Source: Golubevia sp. BC0850 (lineage: Eukaryota; Basidiomycota; Exobasidiomycetes; Golubeviales; Golubeviaceae). From it: a stretch of 64,000 bases of DNA. Shown here piece by piece: positions 1 to 12,200 of the stretch (positions are counted from its first letter, which is position 1; each line of letters begins with the position of its first letter). Made by a program: the position numbers and the translations under genes. The notes beneath the pieces are model-generated. The model was given only the letters and a program-made list of their open reading frames with translations, did no database searches and was not told the origin of the DNA. The stretch is from assembly GCA_012976225.1 (NCBI GenBank), contig JAAVVG010000042.1, forward strand, positions 23,223 to 87,222, read 5' to 3'.

Positions 1-3000
1 TACTTCTGCTTTACATTCATTCCCTTCATCATCTTCAAATGCGACTCTTCATCCTGCCTTGACTCAAGAGGGGAGCGTGAGAGAAGGGAGTATCAGAGAG
101 TCAGCTCCATTCACTATGTCAAGTATAGATCCTCAGAAAGTGGTGGTTCATCGTAGATCCACAAAGGGAAAGGAAGTCATTCGAGCTACAATCGATGTAC
201 CTTTTGATGGGAAATTCGGCTTGGAAGGTTTCAAAGCTGTTTTGGGAACACCTCAGACTAAGCAGAATTGTGAGTCGTCAAAGAGTACTATATATGGCAT
301 CAGCTAGCTCGATAGAAGCTGATTCTCTCATTTTCCACATCTCAATGTTGATAACCAAACAAAAAAGGGGATAAAATGGTAGAAAATGCAGAACTGATAG
401 AGTTATTAGACTCAGAGACTCGAATCTCAAAGACCAATTTCCGATTAGGTTGGCCAGCTTCTCCAAGGGATGCAATCACCATTTCAAGAACCACTTCGGA
501 TGAGAGTACGCTGATAGATGTTTCAACTAGTTTACCTAGAAGTCCAGATGCACCTGCTTATCTTAGACCAGCTCCTCCTTATGTTAGATCTCATTTACAT
601 CTCTTCGCTTGGTGTATTCAAGCTCCAAATTCAATCACAAATTCGAATTCGGATTCAACTCCTTTTCCGACTAAAGAATTAAAGAAACAGAGTTTCAAGG
701 TTACTGCCTTTTGGAGTTGGGATTTAAAAGGTAGTTGGTTAGGTATGCCATCTTTACCTCAACAGTTACCTTTGATTTTGAAAAGCTTAGTAGATCATGT
801 TCAATCTTCTAGTTCTTTTATTCCAACACTTTCAAATTTTGGTGATGGGATTGAAATCATTAATAAATCCTTTGATATCACAAGAGATTGTTTAATGGTT
901 GAGTATTCAGTTGTAACAGAAGATTTAGATCAAAGAGAAAGAGAAGATAAAGCTGAAAAAGATCAAGAAACTTTAATGAAATTAAGAGGGAAGAGGAAAT
1001 TGGAAAATGGATTGGAGTTCAGCGTTTCGAAAAATCAAGGTTGGGATATTAAAGTTGAGGTTAAACCTTCTTTGGGAACTTTGGAATCTAAAGCCGATTG
1101 GAAAGCAAGTGCTGAGAAATCTAATCAGGAGGATCCAAATTCAAGAATCACTTTCAGATTGAAACATTCGAAGATCGAAAAAGTCGATGAATCAGTTTTG
1201 GTAAAGGTTACTGTTCAGAGAGTTGAAGCCAGTACTGGATTGAGGTTGAATGATTCTCCTTTTCCTGTGGTGGAGGTTGAACCTCGAAATCCTATCTCTC
1301 TGTCAAGACGTCTGCTGGAGGACACAGCTAGTATATCTGGAATCAGTGCGGCCAGCTTCTCAACTGGTAGCTCGGATACCGCTCCAAGTCAAGGGATCAC
1401 AGGAAATGGTTCCGGTCCTCCTTCCACGAGTACAAGCCCGAATCCTGGAAACAAATCTGCGGCTATTGCTTCTCTGGTTCGAAGAAACTACATTTACTTC
1501 ACTTCTTTACTTCAAGAACCAGAAGCTAAATGGAAACATATCTCTGATGCAAGAGGAGTTACTGTCACTCAGCTAGATTCGATCGATCCAACTCTAGTGG
1601 TTTATAGAGCTGAAGCTACTTTCGTAGGAGTCAATGTCTGGGATCTTTTCTCAACTATCAATTCTCCAGGTGCTAGATCTCAATGGGATAAGACTTTGGA
1701 CGATTCGATTCTTTTATCAGATTTAAATGATTTAAGTTCTTTATGGCATTTAAAGGCTAAAGCAACTTGGCCAGTAGCAGCTAGAGATTCAGTAGTAGTT
1801 CAAACTTCTTACAAATCACCTAATTCAGTTCACATCTTTTCATTCTCAACTGATGATAACAATCTTTTTGAAAACAAAGTTCCTAAAACTTTGACTGGAA
1901 CTATTAGAACTCAAATCGATTTAAGAGGTTGGAGTGTTGAAGCTTTGAGTCCTACAACAGCTCATATTACACTCTTAGAGCAATCAGATCCAAAAGGTTG
2001 GACTTCAAAAACGGCAACTCCTTCTGCTATGGTCGCTGCTGTTGCTGGAGTTGGAGATTATGCCATCAAAAATGGTGGTCCTCCTGTCGCTACTAGACTT
2101 TTAGGAGCTCATGCAACAGTTTCAAAATATGATCATGAAAAATCCACTTTCAGATTGGAATATGAAAGGAACGATGATTCGATACTTTCTAATCAAAACT
2201 CTGCTTTGGAATCTGGTTTCACTTCAACCAGTGCTTCTGGATCTGAAATCCCTCACATCGAATGTGAATTGAGATGTGATTTAGAAACCTGGTCTTCTAA
2301 TTTGGATTTAGTTGTTGATCCTCCTCCAATCAATGTTTCTTGTTTGAGAAGACATAAGTTATCTTCAGGTGGAGGTGGACTTTGGTTAACTATTGAACAT
2401 GCTGCTACCTCTTTGGAGGATGATGCTGCTAGGATAACAGTCAGGAAAGGTTACATGCCAAAGGAGAAAGGGTTGGTTTTGGTGAATGGGGCGAGAATCT
2501 CGGTAGACGTCAATGAGATGAAGGAGGAAGAGAGGAAAGAGCTTACCAAACGGAAACGAACGAAACCTCAAAGGGTCCCCTTGGATCTCACAAACCCAAG
2601 TATTAAACCCAAACCCATAAGAGCATTTCAGGCGGATGGCAATCCTCTGTCTGAAAGCTCTCCTCCAAACACTCCCACAGGGACTGATCCGTCCTCGAAA
2701 GGTGCTCCTCTGTCTTCTTCGGTCTCAAGTACCTTCTCTAGGTCCTCGGAAACTGGACTTGGAATCTCAAGACCTGGATCAGCTGCTCCCTCCCTAGGAT
2801 CCGATCGAGCTCCCTCTCCTGCTCCCTCAAGAAACGAACTCTTCTCAGATTCTGAGCGACCGAGGAAACCTATGACCTGCGCTCTAGACGTCCTCTTCTT
2901 ACTTCGGAGGCTCTATTCGGAAAGGAGTCCTGATCCCGCTGGATCTCCAGCTGGTTGGTCTTTGGTATCTGAACGGAATGGTCTTTTTGTTCGGCGGAAG

Positions 3001-5949
3001 CTGATGCAGTCAATCTCCAATACCGTCTTCGTTCAGAGAGGAGACAAGGTCGTTCAAGGGTTGGCAGCTGAAGATCTCGTCAACGCTATCTCGACTCTAG
3101 GTTGCAGGAAAATGTGGGACGATAAGATTGAAACTGCCGCTCAGTTGGAATCGTACGGAAATGGAGCTACGACTTCAAGCTTTACTACTAAGGCTAGCTT
3201 TCCTTTTAGAGGTCGAGCTTTTCATATCGCAAGTCTCACAGCTCGAGCTACCCCTTCTAATGTCTTTTCTCTCGGTGGGAGTGGGAGGGTAGGAGGTGCA
3301 AGTCGTGTCAATGGAGACGATTCAATCTCAAGTCCAACTACCAACTCATCCTCATCTTCAATCACAAGTCCTACAGTCTACTTTCACGCTTCCGCTTCTT
3401 TTCCAGAACAGCACTCCGCCTTCCCATCGTCTAGAATTAACCCTCAAAATCTCCCAATCGGTAAAGTCTTGATTGATGGCTGGATTCTGGAAACTCTGGA
3501 TCCTTATTCTTCCACCAATTTCCAGATTCCTAGCACTAGATGCACTCATGTCATCGCTATCGATCATGCTGGTTCTCTACCTTCCGGAGTCAATACTATG
3601 TGGAATACCAATCTACCAAGAGCCATTCAATTGGTTGAAGAATTCATCAAATCCAAAGGTAGTTTACCTTCTATCAAGAATCCGCCTCCTTTCATGAAGG
3701 TACTAGGAGATGAAAGAGATGAAGATAATGGCTTCGTTTGGAATCTAACAGAAAATCCAAAAATGAAGTCAATCATGCTTTTAAGTTCTTTCTCCCCAAT
3801 TGATAGGAATCTAAATCTTTTAGTCAGGATAGAACCAAAGAAAGATGGAGATGAAGAAGATTTAGACTTGTCTGAAAAGAGTCAATCTACTCCAATTTTA
3901 ACTCACAGAGCTTTAGCTTTGTCAAATGCTTCTACTACTAAAGGTGCTGCTTCTCAAGCAACTCAATCTATCTCTTCAAGTAGCAAAAACGAATTAAATG
4001 CATTCGATTTCCTTGCTACAAGTGCCTCTACTCCTTCACTTCCCAATGCTAGAAGATCTACCAGCATGAGTTCTTTCTCAAGTAATGGTGGAAATGTCTC
4101 TTCAATGGTTACTCCAACTCCTTCAACTATCAGATCAAGACCAACTACTCTATCTAAAAGCAAACCGAAGGAAAATGTCATGTTAGAGGCTGAAGTTGAA
4201 TTAAAACATTATTCAAATGGTTATGAAATTGCTATTGCTAGTGAGATCACTTCGTCTTCTGCTTCTTATAATAAAAAGAAGACTTCTGCCGATTCTGAAG
4301 GTTTAACTCTGGGTGAAGAAAAGAAGGCTTCGATGGATGGAGATAACATTTCTGTTAGAAGTATGGATGCCACTTCTGAATCCTCCAAGACATCAACTTC
4401 AACCTCAATCCACACTCAAAGAGGTAGACTCTTGCCTCTCGAATCTGCTTCTGAAGGTAGAAATGATCTACCCATCAAGGTTACTGTCCATGATTTACCT
4501 CCTTCTGCCGTTTTAGCTGCCACTCTAGCTCCCTCTGCGAGACCAAGAAGACATTTGATCCGATTGACTCTTCCTTCCGATGCTTTCGATTATTTAGTCC
4601 AATCGGCAGTAGAAGACAAGAAGGAAGGAACAGCAGACGATGCTCAAGAATCTAAGGGAGAAAAGGAATATGAGGAGGAATGGAGAAGACCTTTGTTAGA
4701 AAGAGGAGCTCTTCTAAGGTTAATTGTTCGACCTATGACGGGACCTATGGATGTCACTCCTTCTTCCAGCAAGGATTCAATTGAAGATGGAGATGATGAC
4801 GATGAGAATGGTCTTCAGGTGCCAGTTCGGTTCGAAGGTGAAAGGTTACAAGTCATGCATGTCAATCAAACTAGCGCCATGCTTCAAAGAGAATCTGGTA
4901 GAGCCGAAAGATTCGCTACTCTGAAAAGGTGAGTAGAAAGAGATGAGACCCTGTGTCCTTTCGAATCAAAAACTGACGCCGTTCCTTTCCCTCACCTCTT
5001 CTCTAAAAGATCTTTACCTGAATCAGCGGACTTCTCGACTTCTCTAGACGATCGACTTCCACAATCTCTTCAACAACCGATAGCAGCTGCTCTACAACTC
5101 AAGACGGATTTGACTAGAAAGCCAGCTCCTGCTTCTACAACTGCAGCTGGAGCTTTGGCTGCAGTGGCTTCGGCTGGTGGAAGTGGATCTTCGGATAAAG
5201 CTGGAACTCCAATTCGACCTGGTACTCTTGCTCTTGGAGATCCTGCAGGTTCAGTTCCTACTTCGCCTACCAATCCTAGCGGAGACAAGCGATCAATTTC
5301 AAAAGATTCCCACGAAAGTGGAACGCCTAATCCAATCTCAGCCATGACTTCGACTTCTACCCCACTTATGACTAGTATTCTCGCAAGCTATCCTCTTTCA
5401 AGATTGAGTGGAGCTTCTACTGCTGTTAGCAATGCCTTAGCAAACGCTACAGTCACTTCAACTTCGAGTGGCAACACTTCTAAAGAAATCAAGTCATCGA
5501 GCAACGCTGAAGTGGAGACATCATCAACGGACTATGCAGCCCAATCTACCAACACTTCAACCTCTCAAACTCAACCTCTCTCTCAAACACTTTCAGAAAT
5601 CAAATTTAGTCTAACAACTCTGATCTTAACTGCCATCATCTCTTTTTTGGTAGGTTCTTTAATTCGAGCTTTGGCTTCTCCAGCTGATTTTGTTATTATG
5701 CCAAGTCCAGAAACGATTGCAAATTTCAATCTTAGAGGTAATGTCCCAAGTTCAAATCCAAGTTCTTATCTCGATGCTGCTGCAAGTGAAGTTGAAAGGT
5801 ATTTGAATAGTGGGAATACAAATGGAGGTTCTGCAAGTGGAGCTTCTCAAGTCAGAGATTTGTTATCGAACGCCAGAGATATGAAGAGATTGATTGAAAT
5901 TAAAAGGTTCTTTAGTTGGGATTTGGTCGTGGCTGTTGTTAGAAGGTAG
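1..5949 (+). CDS. Large tandem START-domain protein with C-terminal membrane anchor, 5' partial
   Basis: The reading frame is open to the left edge, so the 5' end lies outside the window. The visible parts are an exon to 269 (donor gtgagt at 270), a main exon from about 410 to 4928, an intron 4929-5009, and a last exon 5010-5949 ending in TAG. The first intron is not certain. The strongest-looking acceptors, at 382 and 391, would both create TAA with this donor, while the one at 409 keeps the frame. Two START-like lipid-binding folds are recognisable, at about 1590-2160 (near SQWDKTL, ATWPVAARD) and 2960-3660 (near KMWDDKI, ASFPFRGRAF). They are separated and followed by long Ser-rich linkers. 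A hydrophobic segment at about 5590-5670 looks like a membrane anchor. This suggests a large protein that binds or transfers lipid at a membrane. The ligand and the membrane are unknown. The START assignment is from pattern, not from a profile search. Confidence 0.82.
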
Positions 5950-7159
5950 AAGATCTTCTTTGTACTTTTAGACAATCTTTTTATTTCATGAAGTTTACAT
6001 GATCCTTGCTTAATTCAATACCCTGGCTGAATTTGTTATAGAGCCACAAACTTGGTTCGAGTCAATTGCGTTTGTTCTAACCCAGTCGAGAACTTGAGCT
6101 TGCGCCATCATATCTCTCCAAGCGCAAACGCTCACCAGAACAATCTTGATGAAAAGCACCTCGGAATCAGATTCTTTACTTCAACGCTCTTGCAATACAA
6201 TGCATCTTTTGTTCACTTCTTCCCTTCCCTCCCTCCTTTGTGTCAATTTGCCTCTTGCCCCTTCTCTTCCCCCTCTTGATCCGTCTTTTATTAAACACCT
6301 CTTCATCCGATCCTTGAAATAGCCACATCGATCGCATTCGTTTCTTTCGTCTCTTCTTCTCTTGTCAACACTTCTCGCGTGCTCATCTCGGATTCCTTGA
6401 GGCGAATCTGGCCGGGCTGTTAGGAAGCTGCAGTCTGTTTTGATTTTTGAGAAACACAGTCGTCACAAAGAGCATATCTCTGTCGGAGGATTCGAGTATT
6501 CGGAACTTCAACCTTCGAATTTGGAACAATGGGGTAGAAGGGGCGGTGAGAAAGAATTGAGACGAAAAGAAACGATGGGCAACGAGAGCCCCTCCTCTGC
6601 TTAAAGCCTGGGTAATCTTCAAAAATTTGAACAGTTGTAAAGAACAAGATGGTAATCTGATTTGGGGCCAAAGGATCGAGATGAGATCAGAAACAAGGAT
6701 GCCTTGCCTAGGGGACAGAACTTCGATTCGAGGGGCTGCTGCAACTCATTTCAAAACCCTAGATCTTCCTCTTCGATCTGATCCAGGAGATAAACTCTCA
6801 ACTTCAGTCTCTGCGCAGTCAGGGACAGAGAAGCTCTTCCGTTCTTCCATAGCTGATCCATGCCTTCTAGTGTTCCCTCGTGATCCACAGAAAACTCTTC
6901 TTGACGATCACGGTAGGAGGCGATGCAAACTAAAGAAGAGCGGATTCCTGATCGTAGGAGCCGAACTAGTTCTTGTTCGGGGCTGACGAAGCCACGCATA
7001 GCTCCGTAGTTCCAATTGAAGTTTGTTACATGAGATCCGAGAGCAAAGATGGCATTGGAGCCGAGAGGAAAACTTTTAAAGAAGGGGGAAGATTGATTGG
7101 GCTTTCTCTCGAAGCGCGAAGTAATGAATTGACCAAATAGAAATCCCCACCTGAAACCT
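5950..7159. other. Intergenic region without a convincing gene
   Basis: This is the 3' flank of the START-domain gene and the far 3' side of an LRR-like remnant on the other strand. There are open frames of 75-119 codons on both strands (for example 6627-6986 + and 6751-6999 -). None shows a recognisable domain or a good splice context, so I call no gene. The first 80 bases after the TAG are AT-rich and probably form the 3' UTR. Confidence 0.5.
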
Positions 7160-8117
7160 TCAAATTCTGAAATTTTGGATATCAGTACCTGAAGATGAAC
7201 CTCTGATGCTCAAATTCTCTAAAGAGAGCTCTGATTGTTGAAGCCCACTGAAAGAGCAAGAGAGGTGGCCTTCTTTTCTTGATAGCGAAAAGCACTTCAA
7301 GTCTACCGTCATTTCTAGGATGATCTCTAGGACCTCCTCGTCTTTCTTGTTGGTAGATAATTCAATGTCTAATTTCATTCCTAAAAGTTTAACCTTTGAC
7401 GTTCCATTAATCAAAACCTCTCTATGGTCCCTCAGGTGTTTGAAATCTAGTTTCCCAATCTTGACACAGAGGTTTGCTTTGAGTAAATGAGGAAGTCTCA
7501 GATCCAGACTGAGTTTCTACCAGACGAATGAGTGCCTGACTCTAGTTGACTTGGTAGAATTGTAATCTCACTGAGGTTTGACCAAAGTCATTTTAACAGT
7601 TCCATACCCTCTACTTTGCAGAATGGAACCGTTATCTTTCCACGAATACCTAGAGTCTTCAGGTTTGGTAGAGCTTCTAAGATGAGACCACGAGCCACCG
7701 AACATTGTTGCTCATGAGGAAGAAGATTGGTAAATTCTGCAGGGGAGGAGGAATTCTCAAGGAGCATGGCATCTAATCTTAAGAGCTCATGTAATAAGTC
7801 TAGTGCTTGAGATCCGGTGATAGTAGAACCAGCTAAGCCATTCCTTAAATAAGTCGGATAAATCTACTGTAGCAGAATTGTCTCCTTGAACAGTCACCGA
7901 ATGAAACCCTTGATGAGTTCCACTGAGAGGATGAATGAAACTAAGGTGCTGAATAGAATCTCTAGCTGTTGATATTCTGTTCAAAGTCCTGATAAAGCAA
8001 TTCAAAGTATCAGGGATGAGCTGAACGTCTTGAAGAAGTAGAGGAGTCCATAAAGAGTTGGAGCGTTGAGAGAGCAGAGACAAGGAGCGTAGCAGGCCGA
8101 GGTCCTCTCTTTTCCTA
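7160..8117 (-). pseudogene. LRR-type (probable F-box family) gene or remnant
   Basis: Several minus-strand blocks read as leucine-rich coding sequence, but in different frames. One runs about 8117-7850 (motif LIPDTLNCFIRTLNR). One runs about 7850-7593 (EALPNLKTLGIRG, a typical LRR step). One runs about 7530-7160 (SLDLRLPHLLKAN, ending ENLSIRGSSSG before a stop). Possible acceptors lie at the joins (tttaag near 7840, ggtag near 7525), so this could be a spliced gene. No complete model closes without an assumed frameshift. The style matches the F-box/LRR gene at 54396. Treat it as a probable decayed paralog. Its upstream edge adjoins the repeated block 8120-8635. Confidence 0.4.
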
Positions 8118-8119
8118 TG

Positions 8120-8320
8120 TCATCCCATCTCCTCCAGAGTCAGATCATCCTTGAACATCCCCTCTTTCCCTTCTTCTCCTGTTCCACCACAGTTACATCC
8201 TCCTGCTTCGTAGAGATGATCCTCTTCTGGATTCAATTTGAAATCTTTGATCGCAGTTTCTCTTGACTTTGTCGATGGAATGAGATCCTTTGAATGGTCG
8301 GTCCAATGATTGGGAGACAA
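8120..8320 (-). CDS. Small acidic ORF sharing a Cys-Gly motif with 34099-34230
   Basis: The 3' part of this minus-strand frame encodes NPEEDHLYEAGG, then CNCGGTG, and ends DLTLEEMG before TGA. The same residues, apart from two adjacent substitutions (GM against EI), end a 43-codon ORF at 34230-34099. The matching DNA stops exactly at the shared TGA. That may mean a real C-terminus was duplicated, or simply that the repeat boundary lies there. The N-terminal part differs between the copies because about 125 bases are present only here. I do not recognise the protein. Confidence 0.3.
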   Translation of the reverse strand: MSPNHWTDHSKDLIPSTKSRETAIKDFKLNPEEDHLYEAGGCNCGGTGEEGKEGMFKDDLTLEEMG

Positions 8321-8635
8321 CCGCTGGTCAGACCTTGGTGAATGGGATGGAAGCAGATTTTAGATCTGAGCTTCATGATTAATGATTGAGCATGTTTTGG
8401 ATTGAGTGGTTGAAAAGATGAGATGATGATGGTCGGGAGGGAAGAGAAGAAAGAAGTCTGAGTCGTGAAAGAGAAAGTTACAAATAAAAGTGCAGATGTG
8501 AGAGAATGGGAAGGACCACAGAGAGGGAGAGGGACAGGGAGGTTGGGTAGGCTCTTGAAGTTCATTCGCAGCAGATAGACTTGCCAGATTTGCGTAAGAA
8601 CACTTAATGAGTTCTGGGTCTCCTTTCCATTTGTC
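8120..8635. repeat. Duplicated locus: source of two dispersed repeat copies
   Basis: Two separate parts of this half kilobase recur in the window. Bases 8493-8635 recur inverted at 13618-13760, 143 bases long with one mismatch by eye. Bases 8120-8234 recur in direct orientation at 34099-34213, 115 bases with three mismatches. The short block 8361-8377 and a diverged block 8420-8465 also recur just downstream, at 34215-34231 and about 34269-34319. This locus holds both parts, so it is either the donor or the most complete copy. I saw no terminal repeats or transposase, which makes a segmental or gene-fragment duplication more likely than a classic transposon. Confidence 0.85.
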
Positions 8636-9282
8636 CGGTCCTCCCCACCCCAGTCTGATAATTCTCTCTCTCCTCTCCCCCAGGGAACTTTGACTCAAAA
8701 ACACACTTGCGCTTTTCTGTAGAACCTTTGATCCGAACGAAACTTTGACTGAAACAACCAATCCCATTCCTTCTTCGATTCAATCGACCGCTTCTCTCAT
8801 TCCTCATATTTTGGCTGATTTCTCGATCGATCCCAGCTCTTCCTTTCTTTTCGACAACCAAACATTCAAAGATACAACTGACAGCTGGCAGCGACTCCCA
8901 AAAGAGCGAAGCAGACGAGACAGGGTTCAAGCTTTACCTTTCGAGTTTTCATCTCAACTTCCTGAGCCACTCCACTTGTCTTTTCTCTAGTGTTCTTCTG
9001 AAGCTGAATTCTAGTCACAGAAAAAGCCGAAGCGATGTTAAGGGCTGAAAATACAAAGATTGATAGATTGTTGAGCGAGAAGAATGAACTCTGTGATGAC
9101 AACAAGAGGAGAAGGGAGACGAGACAAGTGGTGGTGTATTTGACAGCTAATGATTTAGTGGATTTGACTTGTTGTACTGCGATTGTGAGTTGAGTGTTGT
9201 GGTGTAGATCTAAAGAACGATGACCAGAAGTGAAAAGGTTGAGCAATAGAAGGGGAGAAAGAAAGGCCAGAGGGAGGACAGA
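8636..9282. other. 3' flank of the ubiquitin protease gene, no gene seen
   Basis: This 650-base stretch lies downstream of the last exon of the minus-strand ubiquitin protease. Overlapping ORFs occur on both strands (8745-8990 +, 8866-9246 -), but neither has a domain, a signal or a usable splice structure. It probably contains the protease 3' UTR and spacer. Confidence 0.5.
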
Positions 9283-12200
9283 TCAAAGTCGTCTGCGGAA
9301 CCATAGAACGTATGGAGAGTTTGTCTGCAAGGAAGATGGTTTGAAGGGAAAATATCAGCGTATATGAAGAGTGGGAGAAAGTCGAAAGTGAACTTGAAAC
9401 TCACATTCAGCTGCCTTTCATCTCTCTTGGAAACGACGCTGTCATCATAGTACCACCAGTTCCCGTCATTCCGGATAGTAGCAGTGTCTGAAATTTAGCA
9501 AGAAGGATAAAAGGAGCGGATAAGATGAGAAAATTCAGTGAGAAAGCTGCAGAGAGACACTCCGCGATCGATTTCCAAACTCACAATGACCAGTATTGAG
9601 ACTTCCAAAATGATGAGTTACAGCATAAAGATCATAAATATAAGGAGGTTGTTGACTTAAACTGATTGGGGTATTCTTATCCTTGACCATATTAGGAGGT
9701 AAAGGAGGAGGCATGTAGTTCGTTAAATCCAATCCTTGTTTAGGAAAATCTACAGGAGTTTCAATTTTATCAGTAAAAGGTCCTCTGAAAGAGAATCTTT
9801 TCAGATGAATCAGAAGTAGTTTCGGTAGTCTTGAGATACTCAATTTCTTAGTAGCCTTTCTTGGTTTTTTACAAGAAGGGCAATGCCAAGCATCTGCTTT
9901 GTCCATTACTTCCTCTCTAACGAAAGCATCTAAACATTGTTGAAGAGTGACTTTTGAAATACCTTTTCCATGAGGGATTGGAAGTGAAAGGTTTACGAAG
10001 GCATTATAGGTTGTTGATGTCTGTGGAGAAAGTGGGTCAGAGGGGAGAATCAGCAAAAAAGAACAGAAGCAAGATGAACAAAGTCAGAAGGCGAAAAAGA
10101 AAATGACTCACAGTTCCACAAGTCAAACAAGTCATCTTATTCCTAAATTGACCTTGAAACTGATCGACGATGATCGAATTATTTCTCCTTCGATAAACCT
10201 CCCATTCTTGAATACTAGCGATTTGTTGAGGCAATGTTTCCAGCATTTGTTCTCTTTCTTTTGAAACTTCGACCGGCGGAGGTTTGTTGATCACGTAGTT
10301 CAGATCTTCATGTAAACCATCTAATAAAAAGACTAAGAACTCTTGAGAATCGTGTTGATCATAACCACGAAAGGAAGGAGCGAATCGAGTCAAAGCCTCT
10401 CGAAAAGTGACTGGCGATACGAAAGTGTATTGCTCTGACCAAAGGACATGAATTAAACCTGCAAATGCAGAAGCTAGAGCACCTTGCGTTCCGAGAGGAT
10501 TCACTCGATTGATCGCTTCTTTGTACTTGCCGCCTGTCGAAGAAGAAGGGGAAGGAGAACAATGAGTGTAAGTTTCCTCATTTCCCGTGTCATCACTTCC
10601 AGCTACTCACTAAGCATGAAATTCGACAATGGCAAACTAGCACTCAAACATTGAAGAGTAGCATTCATATAACAAGAATTCCCAACATTCTTTAATCCAG
10701 TCATTCCAATATGAATTTGTTGATCAATATGACCTTTCCCAACATAATAACCTCTGTTAGGAATGGAGCTCAAACTACTAGTTGGAATTGGTCTCTTCGA
10801 GATGTTGAGATCATTCGAAACTGAAGTGGGAGGAACAGGAGATCTCGATCCATCTGAAGGGATAGCATTAGAATGAGGAACTCTAGCTGATATCCCATGA
10901 GCTACGGCAGCAGGTTGAGGAGTTGAAAGAGCTTGAGATGAGGTTGATTGAGAGTGAGAGTGAGAATGAGAGTGAGAAGTAGCTTGAGGAGTTGAAGCAT
11001 TAGAACTTGAATTTGACATTGAAAGTTGAGGATATTCAAAAGACCCATTCCCTAGAGAATTTTGTCTTGAAGCAGGTTTCGCGATTGAACTACTGTACTG
11101 TTGTTGTTGGAAATAATCGTCATTGAATCTATCTCTACCATTTGAGGTTCCAACATTCGGACTACTTCCCACACCTCCAGATTGATAAGTTCTAGCCGGC
11201 ATAGATAAACCAGTCCCAAGATTTGCAAAAGAGTTAGATCCGAAGCCTCCCGTTCCGGCTCCATTGCTAGAATTTGAGGTCTGCAATGGAGATCTAGCAG
11301 GAATTAACGAAGCTGGAAGAGAAGTGTTTGAAGGGTTAGAATGAGAACTGAATCCATTTGGAAGGATTTGAGCGTTCCTTCTAGCTTTCTTTGCAGCTTC
11401 TTCAGAAGATGAAAAAGAGTTTTGATCATTCATTCTAGTCCTTGAGATATCCAAAGAACTCCTTGAATCTGGAGATTCCTTAGGCCCATTGAAACGATTA
11501 CTTGATTCATAGGAGAGAGAATATCTTGATCTTCCATTTTCTCGAGGTGAAGTGACTGAAGTTGGTTGCTGCGGAGAAGAAGAAGACTTCGTAGAACCAG
11601 AAGCTCTAATCATTCCATCTTCACCAATATGTTTCTGCCAACTTTCGATTCCACCAATTAGAATAACAGGATGATGTTTCAAACTTGAGCTACTATTTCG
11701 ATCTTCCATTAAAATCTGATATAATCGATTTAATCTCTCAACTTCTCGACTTTCTTTTCCTCTTTCGAAGTTCCTTGAATTAGAATCATATAGGACAACC
11801 AAATCAACCTCACCTCGTTTACTCCAATGAACCTGTTCTTCTTCAGGTGAAATTAACAGCTTATCTTCAATCTCATCAATTTCGTTGATTCTGTCCAAAA
11901 TCCAAGGATCTAAACAAACATTCCTTAGTCCCTTAATCCTCCCATTCTCAAACTCTTCTCTACTTCTCAAATCGATCAAAAGAATTTCCAAACCGACTTT
12001 CGTCAAGATTTGAAACACCCCAGATCCAGGTTCAGTTTCCGACCTGGAGAAACCAGGATGTAAAAGTGAATATAAATCTTCCACAGAGATATGATATTTC
12101 TCCGGCAGCGGAGGCTTGAGTCCCGTTTCCCCTTTCCCAGAACCTGGCATAGGAATCCCAGAAGTTGAAGGTAGAGGTCTAGAACTCGTCGGAGTGAAAC

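Noticed and set aside
376-376. ATG at 376 as the start of the START-domain protein
   Set aside because: A coding-like frame upstream runs to the left edge and ends in a strong gtgagt donor at 270, so the ATG is more likely just downstream of, or inside, the first intron. I treat the gene as 5' partial.
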